From Hirundichthys speculiger (lineage: Eukaryota > Chordata > Actinopteri > Beloniformes > Exocoetidae): a stretch of 64,000 nucleotides of DNA. A program made the position numbers and the translations under genes. A model generated the notes under the pieces. That model was not told where the DNA came from. It was given only the letters and a program-made list of their open reading frames with translations, and ran no database searches. Below, piece after piece: positions 1 to 12,050 of the stretch (its first letter is position 1; each line of letters starts with the position of its first letter). The stretch is from NCBI GenBank assembly GCA_018398805.1, contig JAGFBZ010002028.1, positions 310,001-374,000 of the forward strand, read 5' to 3'.

Positions 1-1861
1 GTTGAATTCTTACATATCAAGTGTTTTAAAGGTTTTGGGATACCATTGCCCCTGTCAAGGTTAGAATGGTTAAATGTGGGAAAAGGCACCATGGGAAAGA
101 CCCAGAAAACCCAGTCAGGACACAGAAAAGGCAGTGTTGGAGAGCTGAACGGAAATGGGGCAAGCCAAAGCTCCAGGTCCATTATGAAATTTACAAAGAA
201 AGGTTATGTGTGTTCAACCAAACACTGCGTAGAATAAGGGAAGTCATCAAAAACTGTAGTCATAACTCCCATGTCCTGTTTGCCACAGTAAACAGAATAA
301 CAATCCTTCCAGTTTCACTGCCCTTAGAACTCATTTCTACATCTAAGTCTAATGAGTTTGCAATATTCTTTAATGACAAAGTTCAAGGTATTAAAAATTC
401 AATAATTTGCTTAACACAAACAACTACTCTGCTGCCAACTAGACACCTAGAGCTGACACATTTTACATCTGTCACTGACAAAGCAGTCAAAGAGATCATC
501 TGCACTCTGAGTCCATCAACGTGCTGTCTTGATGAGTTGCCCACTCGATTTCTAAAGTCTGTGCTGAGCAGTCTGTTACCACAAGTCACTGATCTAACCA
601 ACATCTAACTTCAGACTGGAACATTCCCAGAGGCCTTAAAAACTGCTGTCATTAAGCCTCGTTTAAAGAAGAGCAGTCTTGATGCCACAGTACTGAAGAA
701 CTATCAACCCATATCAAATCTGCCATTCCTTGGCAAAGTCCAAGAAAAACATCAACAGCTTGCTGACTTTCTCCTGTCTAACAATCTTTTTGATTCTTCT
801 CAATCAGACTTCAGGACCCACCACAGCACTGAGACAGCTCTGATCAAAGTGGCAAACGATACCCGCCTGAACACAGACACAGGCAAAGTCTCAGTCACAG
901 TTCTGCTGGACCTAAGCGCTGCCTTTGACACGGTTGACTATCTTATTACAGAGGTTAGAAGACTGGGTGGGAATCTCTGAAACTGATTTAAACTGGTTCA
1001 GGTCCTATCTCAGGGACAGGAGATACTTTGCTGAAATTGGTAGCTGTGTCTCAGACCAAATAGCCATAACCTGTGGGGTTCCCCAGGAGTCAATCCTGGG
1101 ACCCCTATTGTTTAATCTGTACATGCTTCCATTAGGCCAGCTAACACGCAGCTTTAATGTGTCCTACCACAACTCTGCAGATGATACTCAGATTTATGTG
1201 TCACTGACAGCAGGAGAACATGGGCCTGTAGATTCATTGTGTCACTACATGGAACAGATCAGTGTTCCAAAACAACTTTCTCCAGCTAAACTGAGACAAA
1301 ACTGAAATCATTGTCTGTGGCCCACAGAAACAAAGAGAAAGTGTTATCAGTCACCTTGAGACTCTCTCTCTTAAACCTAAAAATCAGGTCAGAAATTTAG
1401 GGGTAGTATTGGATTCAGACTTGAACTTTAACAGCCACTTTAAAGCAATAACTTCAGCAGACTTTTACCATCAAAAAAACATGTACCAAAGTACATCTCT
1501 AACATGTTAGAGCTATATGAACCAACCTGGACTCTGAGAACCTCAGGTAGTGGTCTCCTGCTGGTGCCCAGAGTCGGGACTAAAGAAGGTGAAGCTGCAT
1601 TTCAGTTTTATGCTCCTAAAATCTGGACCAGTCTTCCAGAAGATGTGAGACAGACCTCAACTCTGACAATGTTCAGATCCAGGCTGAAAACAGTTCTGTT
1701 TAGATGTCCATATGACAACTGAAAGGATTTTATTTGCACTCTTAATTTTTATTCATTTTTAATTTCATTCATTAATGATTACTTTTATGTTTTTATGATT
1801 AAACACTTTGAATTGCCTTGTGTACAAATTGTGCTCTACAAATAAACTTTGCCTTGCCTTG
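1..1861 (+). mobile_element. L2-type LINE, 5'-truncated reverse-transcriptase remnant with intact 3' end
   Basis: Non-LTR retrotransposon of the L2/CR1 group, running off the left edge. Three plus-strand frames give consecutive pieces of one ORF2: the endonuclease-RT linker (about 66-608), the RT core (about 925-1305; SILGPLLFNLYMLPLG and an ADDTQIYVS box matching the catalytic DD motif) and the C-terminal end (1504-1722; FYAPKIWTSLPEDVRQ). The frames are separated by stops and indels, and the glycine of the usual PQGS motif is replaced (PQES), so the copy is dead. The 3' UTR ends in a polyadenylation-like AATAAA and the short repeat TGCCTTGCCTTG at 1849-1860, the usual teleost L2 tail. It lies in sequence downstream of nid2 exon 5, probably within intron 5. 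Confidence 0.9.
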
Positions 1862-1875
1862 AATTTACGTTGATA

Positions 1876-2022
1876 ATTATATATAGGAAATATCACAGTT
1901 TTTATGCCAGTTGCATCATTTTATTTTGTTGTATTTATCTGCTACACTTTTTACAGATCAGCCCATGAAAATATTGTCTGACATTAAACTGGTCTGTGGC
2001 ACAAAAAAGGTTGGGGGCCACT
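1876..2022 (-). mobile_element. hAT (Charlie-like) terminal fragment
   Basis: Read on the minus strand from 2022 the segment begins CAGTGGCCCCCAACC and runs into a stretch about a CCACAGACCAG and a CATGGGCTG box, a pattern I recognise from Charlie-like hAT termini in vertebrates. Only one end is seen; the other is lost or replaced by the L2 element just upstream. No coding capacity. Confidence 0.55.
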
Positions 2023-2418
2023 GCCTTATATAACATTGTCCAAGATTTACTCTTGTTTGGTCTTTTGATTGGTCACTCTCTGGTTTTCTCTTCCTTGCTT
2101 CCTTACTTTCTAGGATTGCTTAGTCATCTCTGAAGCTCTTTGAGAGAGCTTCATCTCATAGCCATGATTGATCATAGTTGTCTATGATGCGCGGTTCCCA
2201 TCCTAGCTAAGAGATAGCCTGGATGGAGTCCAAAGTCCTGAATCTGAATGATTTTTGCTCACTCCAAGAGCTACAAATCCTTCCTAAAAATAGTCAAATA
2301 TTCCTTTAAAGGAAATTAAAAATTATATTTCAACACGACAATACTCAGTGTTTCTTTACATATATGCCAGCATCTGTTGGTTGCGTAGTATGTGTGTCTT
2401 TGCTGTGTTTTTACTTAC
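2023..2418. other. Presumed nid2 intron 5 sequence, no feature seen
   Basis: Between the hAT remnant and the splice donor of nid2 exon 5. No ORF, RNA gene or obvious repeat was recognised. Exon 6 of nid2 is not in the window, so this is taken as intron by inference. Confidence 0.5.
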
Positions 2419-2558
2419 CGGTTTAGATTTTTAACACTCTGTTCATCGCTGGTAACACTGTAGTGAGGTCCCTCAGTTCGATAGATGATTAAATATGAAA
2501 TTTCTCCTCTACTGAAGCCAACTCGAGCAGGAAGCTCTATCTCAACATTATATGACTC
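2419..2558 (-). CDS. nid2: Nidogen-2, coding exon 5 (NIDO domain, C-terminal part)
   Basis: Minus-strand exon of 140 nt (46 codons plus 2 nt) bounded by a TAG acceptor just above 2558 and a consensus GTAAGT donor below 2419. It begins [19 protein letters not shown] and ends DEQSVKNLN. This segment resembles nidogen-2 (SYNV.L.LPARVGF.RGE and EQSVKNL) much more than nidogen-1, which is the main reason for choosing nid2. It enters in phase 0 from exon 4 and leaves in phase 2. The remaining G2F, EGF-like, thyroglobulin type-1 and LDL-receptor YWTD parts of the protein must lie beyond the left edge. Confidence 0.93.
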
Positions 2559-2658
2559 CTAGAAAAAGCGAAAAAAACAAAAACATGAATATTTTTCTTA
2601 AAATATTTAGCAGCCTGTCCATGTGGAAAAAAAACCCCCACTGAGCTAACAAACTTAC

Positions 2659-2760
2659 CTTCGGACGGGTCCCAAAGTAGTTCAGACCACCCTCGGGGTA
2701 CAGGAAGAGAACGTACGAATCGGTCTCATCATAACCAATCACTGCCTGGAACGTATTGAC
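2659..2760 (-). CDS. nid2: Nidogen-2, coding exon 4 (NIDO domain)
   Basis: Minus-strand exon of 102 nt (34 codons), phase 0 at both ends, with an AAG acceptor above 2760 and donor GTAAGTT below 2659. The product starts [19 protein letters not shown] and ends NYFGTRPK. The NTFQAV motif followed by a YPEGGL turn is the conserved core of the NIDO domain found in nidogens and a few other extracellular proteins. Exon 4 is 100 bp from exon 5 but 8.8 kb from exon 3, and both joins keep the frame. Confidence 0.95.
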
Positions 2761-3602
2761 CTTCAAAAACAGAAGAGAGACAGTTGGGATCAGAGTTAAA
2801 ACACAGGAAGGATTCTTTAAAAAAAAATCTTCACAAAATTTAAACTTGGCTGGTACATCCGAAGAAGGAAGAGAAAAAATTATGAAAGAAATTCTCCCAG
2901 TGGCTCAAGGTATTTGACATGTTTTATATCTGTCAGCCGTCAGTGAGATGCATAGGCATCTTCGAAGTGTCTTTCTGTTGTTCACACTTAAGGATCTGCT
3001 GCCGATCCCTGACCACTTGCTCGTAATTTCAACAGATGCTGCTCTGTTGACTGACAAATCATGTTTAAAAATGTCCAGGTTTGGATATGAAGGGAAAATT
3101 GAAGCATTTTGACAACCGGGAGCTGAGAATTTAAACAATAACATCAGCAATGCAAAACCTACTAAAAAATACAGGTAAAAAAAAATTTTTTTTTTTTTTT
3201 CAATTTTATTGGTCTCAGCATTCATTATTTCTTTCTTCCTGTTTTTATTTATTGCCCCTCCTCATGGTGTAAAAAAACTAGCAGCTTAGTGATTTTTAAA
3301 GGGCCAAGCCCCACTCATGTCAGAGAGATGAGGTCACCTCAGACTGCGTGCTCAGAGTCAGCTCTCCTCAACCACTCTCAAATTATTCAAACACTCACTT
3401 CTCGTGTTTAAACTTCACACCCCTCCTCACCCCCCCGTTTCTCCTTGAGTCTCCCCCCTCTTCCCATCTCCTCTCCTATTCCACTCGGTTTCTGGCCTCT
3501 GTTTGGCCAGTGTAACTGACTAAAGGAGACCAGTGCTGAGTTATAGTAAACACCTTTTTTTGCCACCACTGTGTGAAAGGGGCTGTGGTCTTCTCACCCC
3601 TC

Positions 3603-3605
<3 letters not shown>

Positions 3606-3639
<34 letters not shown>
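3606..3639. repeat. Poly-C tract (34 C)
   Basis: An uninterrupted run of 34 C on the plus strand inside nid2 intron 3 (poly-G on the sense strand of the gene). It can form a G-quadruplex or i-motif. Its exact length is uncertain, as such runs are hard to sequence. Confidence 0.9.
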
Positions 3640-5189
3640 TGCAACCACCATAACCAATTTTTAACAAGCTGTTCTTCCAAAAATCTCAAAAATGAATTCA
3701 GTCCATACGGATTTGTGAATGAGGGAACTTTTCCAACTACAACTAATCTCCTCCATGTACGAGCGGGTGGTCCGCCCCCCCTCTGCCCACTCAAGCCATT
3801 CTAGAAAAACACAGATTTTGTGAATGAAAGGAAGACTTTGAGCAAGCCCACGTTCTTTTCCTTTAAGAAAGAACCTGATTATCTGTACACACGCATGCAT
3901 AGAGGCCAATGTATATACACACACCTTGTCCCCACAGCCTCCAGCCCAGATGTTGATCTCCACAGCTGTCTTCTTGTAAGCCTGCCCAGCCATCATGATG
4001 ATGTTACAGCTTACGAACCAGACATGGTTACAGTGTGAGCCACAGGGGAGCACACACAGGCCAGCACACAAACACAGATGTTCCTCAACCTATATTCATC
4101 TCATGCGAATGTATGTGGGTCTGTTCTTAATTGTTTATAACAACATCTTCAAGCTATCTTGTTGTTTGTAGGCGAGGGAGGACTTTGTAGTCTCCAGACT
4201 CTTTGTAATTAGTGAGGAGGGGGCCTCGGTTTTTTTTATTTAGTGTATTTATTTTTGTCTGTGGGGAAGGAGGATAAGTGGCTGGTTCTACAGGGGGAGA
4301 TCTGATTTGCCCAAATACCTCTGCTTATTGTTCATATTTCCTCCCCTGCTTCCTCTTCATATTCATTGAGGGAAGAGGGGAAGGGAGAGGGCGGATGAGG
4401 AATAGAAAAGATGGAGAGTGGTATGAGGCGGGTTGACCACAGCAGGAATAAACAAGCTATCTGAAGGGCAGCCAGCATCTTTGGGCATCCTCCTGTCAGT
4501 GACATATTCAGACGGAGAAAAAGTACCTACTCTATAATAAGGTACATGGACTTGGATCTATTCATACAACCAGGTGTGAAAGCAAAACATGGCATATCCA
4601 TGAGAATTAGAGGGGACATGTTGAATATGAAAAAATAGATATATTTCTATTTTGACAGAAACATCTGATACGAACATAACTGTGAAGACAGGATTGAAAT
4701 GGGAGCAGTTGTACTGCTTCTCTGTGGTATTTCAACCAAGTCACGTCACAGACATTTCAATAAAACGTTCTGGAAAAAGGGGCTGAACATGACTCCTCTA
4801 AGTTTGTTTGAGAAAGCTCACAGTTGCTGAGGGAAAGTAATTGCTGAGAGTCTCTGCATTGGTCAAATAATCACGAAACGTTGCATTTAACGAGTGATTA
4901 AGTTGTCATCTGAAGGTTAGAGATGTTTTTTGGCGGCGCTCCAAACGCAAATAAAGGAATCAAGTTCCACTACAGCCACTGCTGTTTCAAAAGTAACATT
5001 AATGTGAATGCTAATTTTTGAATTCGCTTGTTATTTCAGTCCAGTTAATGCTGGTATTTTATCATTGTTTTGTAGCTTATAAACTGGTTGATTAAAGTTG
5101 ACCAGTCAAGGAGTTCTGAAAAGCTACATCATAAGAAAACTTGCCTCTGTCGAAACATGAATCATTATGCTGTTCTACTGTAAGTTTAA

Positions 5190-6258
5190 AGGTATGGTAG
5201 GTGTTCTTTTTTTGTAGCATTTTTTACAATATTGCCTGAAAACCTTTTCACATTCCCATTGCACCCACTGAAATAGAATGTTTGCAAAAAAAAACAAACC
5301 GTTTTGGTCCAGTCTAGAGGGTGTAATCAGAGGAAAACTCTGACCAATCAATGTACTGATCATCTTTACATTTATTGGCTGCCTAATATGTCCATCAAAT
5401 ATCAATGCACCCACCCACCCCATCTTGCGCGTTCACAGTTTCGTTACTCGAGGACCTCCCACAGCTCTGGCAATCAGGTGAGCGGACACAGCGTTGCTAT
5501 TTGAAAGCCAGAAATCAAGTTAGCTCGCACAGATCATTTCGTTGCAACAATGGCAGAGAAGAAGACGTCAACCGGCAGCAAAATCAAAGGGAAAACTGTT
5601 GTTGAAAAATCAACAGCCATGCGGAAGCTAACTGAAGAAAGAAACAGAACAAGAGTGGTTATCGGTACGGCTTTCCAGCGCTGGCGCTAGCTAAAAAATG
5701 AAAAGGGGCTCCAGACAGACACCAAGGTGGCCCAGTTTCTACTGGATAGGTAAGATGATGCCGTTCTGATTATATAATATTTCAACATACTGATCAGTTA
5801 TGGGTATTGTAGGCCTTTTCACCCAGTCAGTGAGAAAATGAAAGATGATGACGAAAATTATTGTCCATCGAGTGACATGACAAACATATTCCAGCATGTT
5901 TCCGCTAAGCTACCAACTCTGTCCACTAGGCTACAGTACTATGTGTGACACCGTTAGGTAGGCTGTTGTTATCCTTGATGGAGAAGACGCCATGGCTTGA
6001 AGTTAGCCAGCCGCTCTGATGCTACTTGTTGTTGGCAAATCGACGTGAGTGTTTGCAAATGCTCATGAACTTCCGTGACCGCTCGAGACAGCGTGCGATT
6101 TCATGTAGTCGTGAATCGTGTGAAGGCGTGGTTTCGAGGGGTTGGGCTGAAGAGGAGGAGGCGGAGCCTTTGGGAGGAGGGAGGGAGTGTATATTTTCAA
6201 AATCTCACTTGAGTTGGATTGCTGGAACCAGTTTTTTCAAAGATCTCCCACCATACCT
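5190..6258. mobile_element. Non-autonomous DNA transposon, TTAA target duplication (possibly Kolobok-like)
   Basis: The ends are inverted: the left begins AGGTATGGTAGG and the right ends CCACCATACCT, each flanked by TTAA (5186-5189 and 6259-6262). A TTAA duplication with AGG termini fits the Kolobok superfamily; piggyBac is the alternative but usually has CCC ends. Inside, 5550-5750 on the plus strand reads as a short exon-like segment (MAEKKTSTGSK, then AFQRWR, a stop, then a VAQFLLDR motif) followed by a GTAAG donor. I know similar FQRWR...FLLD segments from many predicted fish proteins but cannot name the family. Length 1069 bp, with no intact transposase. Confidence 0.6.
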
Positions 6259-8047
6259 TTAAAGGTGAAATGTTGGTTTAGTTTGATTTAAATAAGACAC
6301 CTCAACAGGCTGCTGAGAACTGTATTGAAATATACACGTCCTCTAAAGCAGCAAGGACCGATGATCTACACTTATCAAGAAATAGTAGAGCTCTCACATA
6401 AATTGTACAAAAAAAATATCATTCATTATACTATTTTTTTTTTTTTCAAATTATTCCAATGAAGCCTGAAGTAGCTAAAGTGCTAAAAGGCCAAGCAACA
6501 ACACCTTCTAATGAGCTCTCTCCACCCTCCCCACACCACATGTATGTGCCGCGAGTGTGTGTCTGTCTCGGTGTCTGTGCTCAAGGGAGTCCTGGCGTTC
6601 TTTACCAACTCACAGCTGGAGGAAAACAAATTGCAGGCAACACCGATGAAAGACTTTCAGACAGTGCAGCTCGACACTCACCCTCCCTGCAGGCGTTGTG
6701 TCACACCTTTTTTTTTTTTTTTTTTTTAAGCGTCTTCCCACACTTTGCACTGACCAGACACAAGCACAGACGTTTATTGTCTCCGGGAACAACGGGCGTA
6801 GGTTTTCAGGGTCACCGCGACTGATTTAAGGTTCAGGCGATAACATCACTCATCTCAGAGGTCTGTCTGCTGCACAGCAAGGGGTTGGAGTCTGGAAATA
6901 CCGAACAGTTTTAAAGTCTTTGAACACCCCAGAAGCAACAGAGCACAGTTAAAATCAATAATGAATGATCTGCCATTGAAACTGATGACATTTGTACCAT
7001 GTTAAGATTTCACCTCTGTTGTGTTTTGAATGGGTGAATCTCAGCGCCGTGCAACATTCGGATCACATCACAGTGATCGGATCTGAAGGGAACCGGTGAG
7101 CCTGGAGCTTACAGCAGAAAAACAGATCGAGGTGAATGTACTCCACTTGTTTATTGGCTGTTAGTGCCTCAGCTAGTGGAGCCGCAGCGCAGCTGCAAAC
7201 GGACAGACCGAGACAGACAGCAGCTGCAGTCCAGTTGACAGCCTCAACAGAACTGCTTACAGCGTGGGAACTGGCAACACACACACACACACACATGTTT
7301 TGTGGTCCAGCCAGTATTTGACTGTTGTCATATGAACACCCCCTTCTTCTCCATTTAATAGAATCCTTGTTCTTCTAAAGCTGGAGGAAATTGTACAACT
7401 TTGCGGTTTATGAACAGTTTTCGAATGCTTTTTGATCAAGTCAAGAGCATACGGCGAGTAAAAGCGTAGCTGTTTCCTTAGATCCCATAGGGTTTATGAA
7501 CAGGGACGTCTACGACCAGAGGATCCCCCGTTGTTTGTTCAACTGATAAACTGAATCTGTCTCACAGCACGAGGACAGAATAACATGTTATAAAAGGCGA
7601 GGTCCAGTCGGAGTCTGGTTCAAGGATGGACATAAATCAAGGGATACCTTCTGTGTCACCGCGTGTAGCCACAGAAACAATAAATAACACTAATGGTAAC
7701 AGCGCTTCGTGTTTCGTAACAGAGGAAGTTCACACCTACACATTTTTTTCTTCTTGATTTCCTTTTGCACCGCTTACGTTCAAATGCATCTCTATTAAAG
7801 GAACATTAAAACAAGCCTCTGTCTATTATTAGAAGGTAAGGCCTGCAAACTTTCAAAACAACCGGACAGAGTGGGTGTTGTGCTTTTATCAGAGGTGACA
7901 AGGGTGAGCTTTCTTCCTCAGGTGCCTTACCCGAGTTACACCTAAGACTGGACCTTTTGTTGATCGTAAACTCCAAAGAAAGTGCAGTTTTCCCGGTTAT
8001 GTGTCGAATCTGTTCCCTCTTTTACGAGAGTTTAAAGCCGTCGTTGA

Positions 8048-8439
8048 TGTCATGGTCTGGGGCGGCCATGACGGCAATTTTGGGTTTTTCCTTGTTATGT
8101 GTTAAGTTGGCGTCAATCCCTGTCTTTTGTGTTACCTGTTTCCTGTTTTACTTTGAAGGTCTGTCTTGTCTCCATTGTTTTCAGCTTTGCTTCCTTCCCT
8201 CTTATTATCTTGATTGTCTGCACCTGCCTCTCGTTGGGTTCACTGTGTATTTAAGTCTGTGCTGGTCCATTTTTCTTTGATGCCCCGTAAGTTGTATGTC
8301 GTGTCCCGTGAGTGTTTTTCTGTTTGTTACACCTGGATTCTTGTTTTGATTACTTTTGTAGAATAGTTTGGTTTGTTTTGGAAACTTTTTTTTTTGAAAC
8401 TCCTGCACCTGGGTCCTCCATTCTGCTGCAAACCCAACA
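8048..8439 (+). mobile_element. Possible solo LTR of a Ty3/gypsy-like element
   Basis: The stretch begins TGTCATGGTCTGG and ends near CTGCAAACCCAACA, has a TATTTAAG box about 200 bp in, and is rich in CCTGTT/TTTGT and in CACCTGGGTCCTCC near its 3' end. These features recall fish gypsy LTRs that I remember only generally. No internal region adjoins it and no clear target duplication was found, so this is tentative. Confidence 0.4.
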
Positions 8440-11400
8440 GATGGCACTGAAGACAGACCGTCGTCCTGTTTCCGACGAGCGCTCCACCATTTCCATCACG
8501 TCAGCAGGACGACAGTCATCGAGGGTAGGAGGTATTCAGTATTCAGCCACCTTCATTTCCTGACCTTCTTGAATTCATCACCAGGGCACTTCCGGTGAAC
8601 TTCAGGAAGACCACCGATGCACTCAAAGTAGTGGGCAAGTATGGTGATTTTTATAGACTTTTTGTACACATAGAAAGTTTAAATGACCTCCGTTTGTCTG
8701 TAGGGACTCATTCCAAGTTAACATTCAAGCGAAATGGCATTTTTGATTCTTATCAGAGGCTTAAAAGAGCAGTTTATTTTGACGTCGCTCCTTTTCCCCG
8801 ATCCGACGCTTATTCAGTTCTCACTTCCGGTCACATCTGGTCCCCAACAAGGGTTTACACTCGTTACCATATAATAACAGACCTACTGTTATCTCAGCTC
8901 TGGAATGTTTCTTTAAGGACGCATAAGTCAATAACACATCTTACTTCACATCGCCGTCGGAGGGGTGAAGTCACGCTTGAACTGAGGCCTTAAAGCTACG
9001 GATGAAAACGCTCTTAAATCTCAGTGACTCTTCGGTTAGTTAGACATTCAAGATTTCTATTGTTGTAGTCTGCGAATATAACTTAGAAGAGCTTGGCACA
9101 AACAGTGGAAGTTGCGCTAACTCCGTTGGAAATACATTTGCGATGTGGGGGGGGGGGGGAGTCAACTGGTAATGCTCATGTTAAATACCATTAAACTGAC
9201 AGGACCCAAACTGTCTGTTGCTTTAATCAGCACATGTGAGACTGGAATCAGCCTTTTTTCTCAAACTCACCTCCAGGCAGAAACTGGACGAAATTACTGA
9301 TGATCATTTAGGTTAGCTTTGAAGTTAAACAGCAGCCACCTACATGCCAGATTTACTCAAGCGAAGGAGGATCAGCAGCATTCGAAGAGGAGCCTCAACA
9401 TGTAGAGAAGCCACTTTCTACTTAAAGTATTTGTTAGAATCAAACCGGGCGACATTTCCTTCAATATAAGCGTTCTGTTTGAAGTGAGGGATCTGCTTTC
9501 CAGTTGTGCTAAAAGCACCGTATTCCTACGCTACTTTTATAGAAAACACAACCTGCTATTTGGTTTTCATTCCGACCCCAGAAAACACCACACATTTTGC
9601 CCCTTCCCCCAAAAGCTTCAACCAATTACTCCTCATACACAACACCTGAAAATAAAAAAAACACAAACCTCAGGTTAACCATTTCACACACACATACCAC
9701 TCCACCCCCAGAGCACCCCACCCAGCACCTCTGGCTAATCTCTTTAAAGGAAGATGCTATCAAACCAAAGTGAGACCCGCTGAACCAAACTGCGGCCGAC
9801 ACCCAAAAGCTCCAGCCTCTCCAGCCAGAAAGAGTCATTAAGTCCGCTCTCAGCACATGAAGAGACTTTTTTTTTTGCCTTTAGGAGGTGGACACCAGCG
9901 ACCTTCATCAGTGGTCTGAGACCTGAAGCCCTAATTCCAAGTTTAAAGCTCAAAGACGCGTTTAACGGTTTGTCAATTTGCAGCAGCCCAATCAGGGGAT
10001 TGAGACGAGTCCCAGGAGGCTTAGGGCTGCATATCCTCCTCAGACCGGTTCAACATTTGGCTTTTGATCAGTCAGGAAGACAGAAATACGTCTAAAAGAA
10101 ACCAGACTATGAAAGGAAAGAAAAAAAAAAGAACAAAAACAGATGGGAGGGTGGGACACTCACAGAAAGGAAAGATCCCCTGGGTTTTTTTTTTTTTTTC
10201 TTGAATCCACCACTCCTTCCCTCCCTCCGTCCCACATGTTACACACCGGGAACTACAAAGCACTGTTTGTTTGATCAATAACGTCAATAGGCCTGGCTTA
10301 ACCCGGAGTCCTTCCCAAAGTTTGACTTGAATAAAGCCTAAAATGTTTCTTTCTATTAGCATCATTTGTGAATCACTTCCTGAGGAGGGGTTTTACAAAG
10401 CAAATGATTTTACATGACATACTACTGTACAGGAAAATTACAAAAAAATAAACAAATACTCCAACAAAATTATGATCATATGCTTTTTAGCTAGGCAATG
10501 TAGATTTGAACCATTAACAGAAGAGAATGAGGCTGAGACAGTTTTCTGGGGGAAGGGAAAAGGACAGGTGCACGGTGGGATACTAGTTTGGCCCAGTTAT
10601 CGTGCCATTTATCAGCAGAGCAACAGCTGGAGCAGCTGGAGCATCTGCCAAGCATCTCACAGAGGCACTTCTTCTTTCAAACCTTCTGCTTCCAACTGCT
10701 CCAGTTTTTGCTTGTATTCCTCCTTTGTGATGGTTCGAAGCATTCTTGACATGAGGCACGTACTTAATACACTTCCTGAGGCTATCCCTGGTGTTCGCCG
10801 CAAACAAGCGTCATTAAAGCCACTAAAAGAAACAACGCAAGCGAGACAATCCCTGCCTGAGGAAGATGAAGCTCTCAGCCTTTCTTCATCTATCAAATCA
10901 ATCACAAACTGCTTTTATGTGGATTCATAGTAATACTTTTGATGGCGCCAGTTTTTTTTTTAATATAAATATAGACTGAACAAACAAGGCTGAAGTTCTA
11001 GCCCACAGCTAAGTCACTGACCCCACAATAACAGTGTTGTCCTTCCTCTTTACATCCCCAATAATCCTCCTTAAAAGAAGTGTAGCTCAAAAAATTAAGA
11101 GCACGGTCATCCCTCGTACGTCCGGGGCGCAATACGCAAAGAAAAAAAAACGGTATTATGACTAACATGGGCGGTGGTGAGAGACATTTTGAATAATTCC
11201 TGGGAGTAATGGTCCACGCATGAGTGGTCAAGGCATGTGTGTGTACCTGTGTGAGAACCGGCGGGTGATGAGCTGATAGGGCGGGGGGCTCTTTGATGAC
11301 ATTTTAAGATGACTTCTGACCCCTTGAAAAGGTCAAGAGGGAGATTAGGAGGGGAAAGGGGAGGAGTTTTCAAACAGAGCCCCCCCCCCCCCTAACTCCA

Positions 11401-11490
11401 CTCCGGGCTGATAATAATGTGAGAAACATCTTCCAGGAATTTGGGACTGTGTTTCTCACAAGACACAAAACATGCTGGTCAGAGACGAGA

Positions 11491-11513
11491 GGGGGGAGGG
11501 GGGGGGGGGGGGG
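11491..11513. repeat. Poly-G tract close to the nid2 exon 3 donor
   Basis: Six G, one A, then sixteen G on the plus strand. On the nid2 sense strand this is a C-run starting about 30 nt downstream of the exon 3 donor at 11543-11542. The length may be mis-called. Confidence 0.85.
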
Positions 11514-11543
11514 TGCTGGCACTACTTTCTTCGCCCGTCTTAC

Positions 11544-11660
11544 CTTGTTTGAAGGCGCAGCTACTCGGCTTTGGTCTTCATACGCGGCAACGTTCTCCCA
11601 CGTCGCCACCACAGCATGCGTCGGTGTGAATTTTGCATCTGGGAAACCCCGGTGCACCTC
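11544..11660 (-). CDS. nid2: Nidogen-2, coding exon 3 (NIDO domain)
   Basis: Minus-strand exon of 117 nt (39 codons), phase 0 at both ends. The acceptor is TTCGCCCAG above 11660 and the donor GTAAGACG below 11544. The product runs from EVHRGFPDAKFTPTHAVVA through TWENVAAYED. The HRGFP....F.P..AVV.TWE pattern is the signature of the nidogen N-terminal domain. In other nidogens the first position here is often Cys (CVHRGFP), and here it is Glu. Confidence 0.95.
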
Positions 11661-11864
11661 CTGGGCGAACACGAGGATGAACAAATGGGTATGGAGGAGA
11701 AATTAAAAAAAAAAAAGAAAAAAAAAAAGGAAACGAAACAATGGATTGAACTAATGGATGAAGAACCGAAAAAAAAAAAAAAGAAAAATCCAAGTCTGTG
11801 GTTAAATGAGGCTTGTTTTCATTTCTTTTCCCGCAAAAATCATAAAAGTGTAGCTCGAACTGAC
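11661..11864 (-). other. nid2: nid2 intron 2 (204 bp)
   Basis: Short intron with A-rich runs on the plus strand (poly-T on the sense strand), which supply pyrimidine tract upstream of the exon 3 acceptor. Donor GTCAGT, acceptor CAG. Confidence 0.85.
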
Positions 11865-12050
11865 CTGGGCCACTCTGTTGAGTACACCGGGCGTCTCGGT
11901 CACCCTGTAGTAAATCTGCCCTCGCCCTCTGCTGGTGTCGATGTCAGCCAGGAACGGGGCCACCACGGGAAAGTCTACAGGGAAGCCGTCGTCTACGTAT
12001 TGCTTTTCCATCGGCAGGTCCTGGGCTGATATGATTCCGTTGGTGGCTAC
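11865..12050 (-). CDS. nid2: Nidogen-2, coding exon 2 (NIDO domain start)
   Basis: Minus-strand exon of 186 nt (62 codons), phase 0 at both ends. The acceptor TTGCTGTAG lies above 12050 and the donor GTCAGT below 11865. It encodes [13 protein letters not shown], then [12 protein letters not shown] and GQIYYRVTE. The [18 protein letters not shown] and YYR blocks are the conserved opening of the NIDO domain in nidogen-1 and -2. Joining exon 1 (ending SQLY) to VATNGII recreates the usual (V)YV.TNGII pattern, which confirms the intron phase. Confidence 0.95.

Larger units (their letters stand above)
2761..11543 (-). other. nid2: nid2 intron 3 (8.8 kb)
   Basis: Intron between coding exons 3 and 4. 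It contains a 34-base poly-C run (3606-3639), a TTAA-flanked DNA element (5190-6258), a possible solo LTR (8048-8439), a short (CA)n run near 7276 and a poly-G run (11498-11513). The stretches 2761-3600, 3640-5185, 6263-8040 and 8440-11490 hold no gene or RNA I can support; they are AT-rich with simple-sequence islands. Confidence 0.85.

Noticed and set aside
3476..3794. Minus-strand frames with poly-glycine
   Set aside because: Produced by the poly-C tract; no gene. The same holds for frames at 11419-11706, 29467-29652 and 30688-31180.
8595..8993. 132-codon plus-strand open frame in nid2 intron 3
   Set aside because: No domain, no splice context and unremarkable codon use; chance ORF.
10657..10905. 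Minus-strand open frame ending TKEEYKQKLEQLEAEGLKEE
   Set aside because: It looks protein-like at its end, but I cannot match it to a family, see no splice acceptor fitting a gene model, and it lies inside a nid2 intron. A protein search would settle whether it is a retrocopy remnant.
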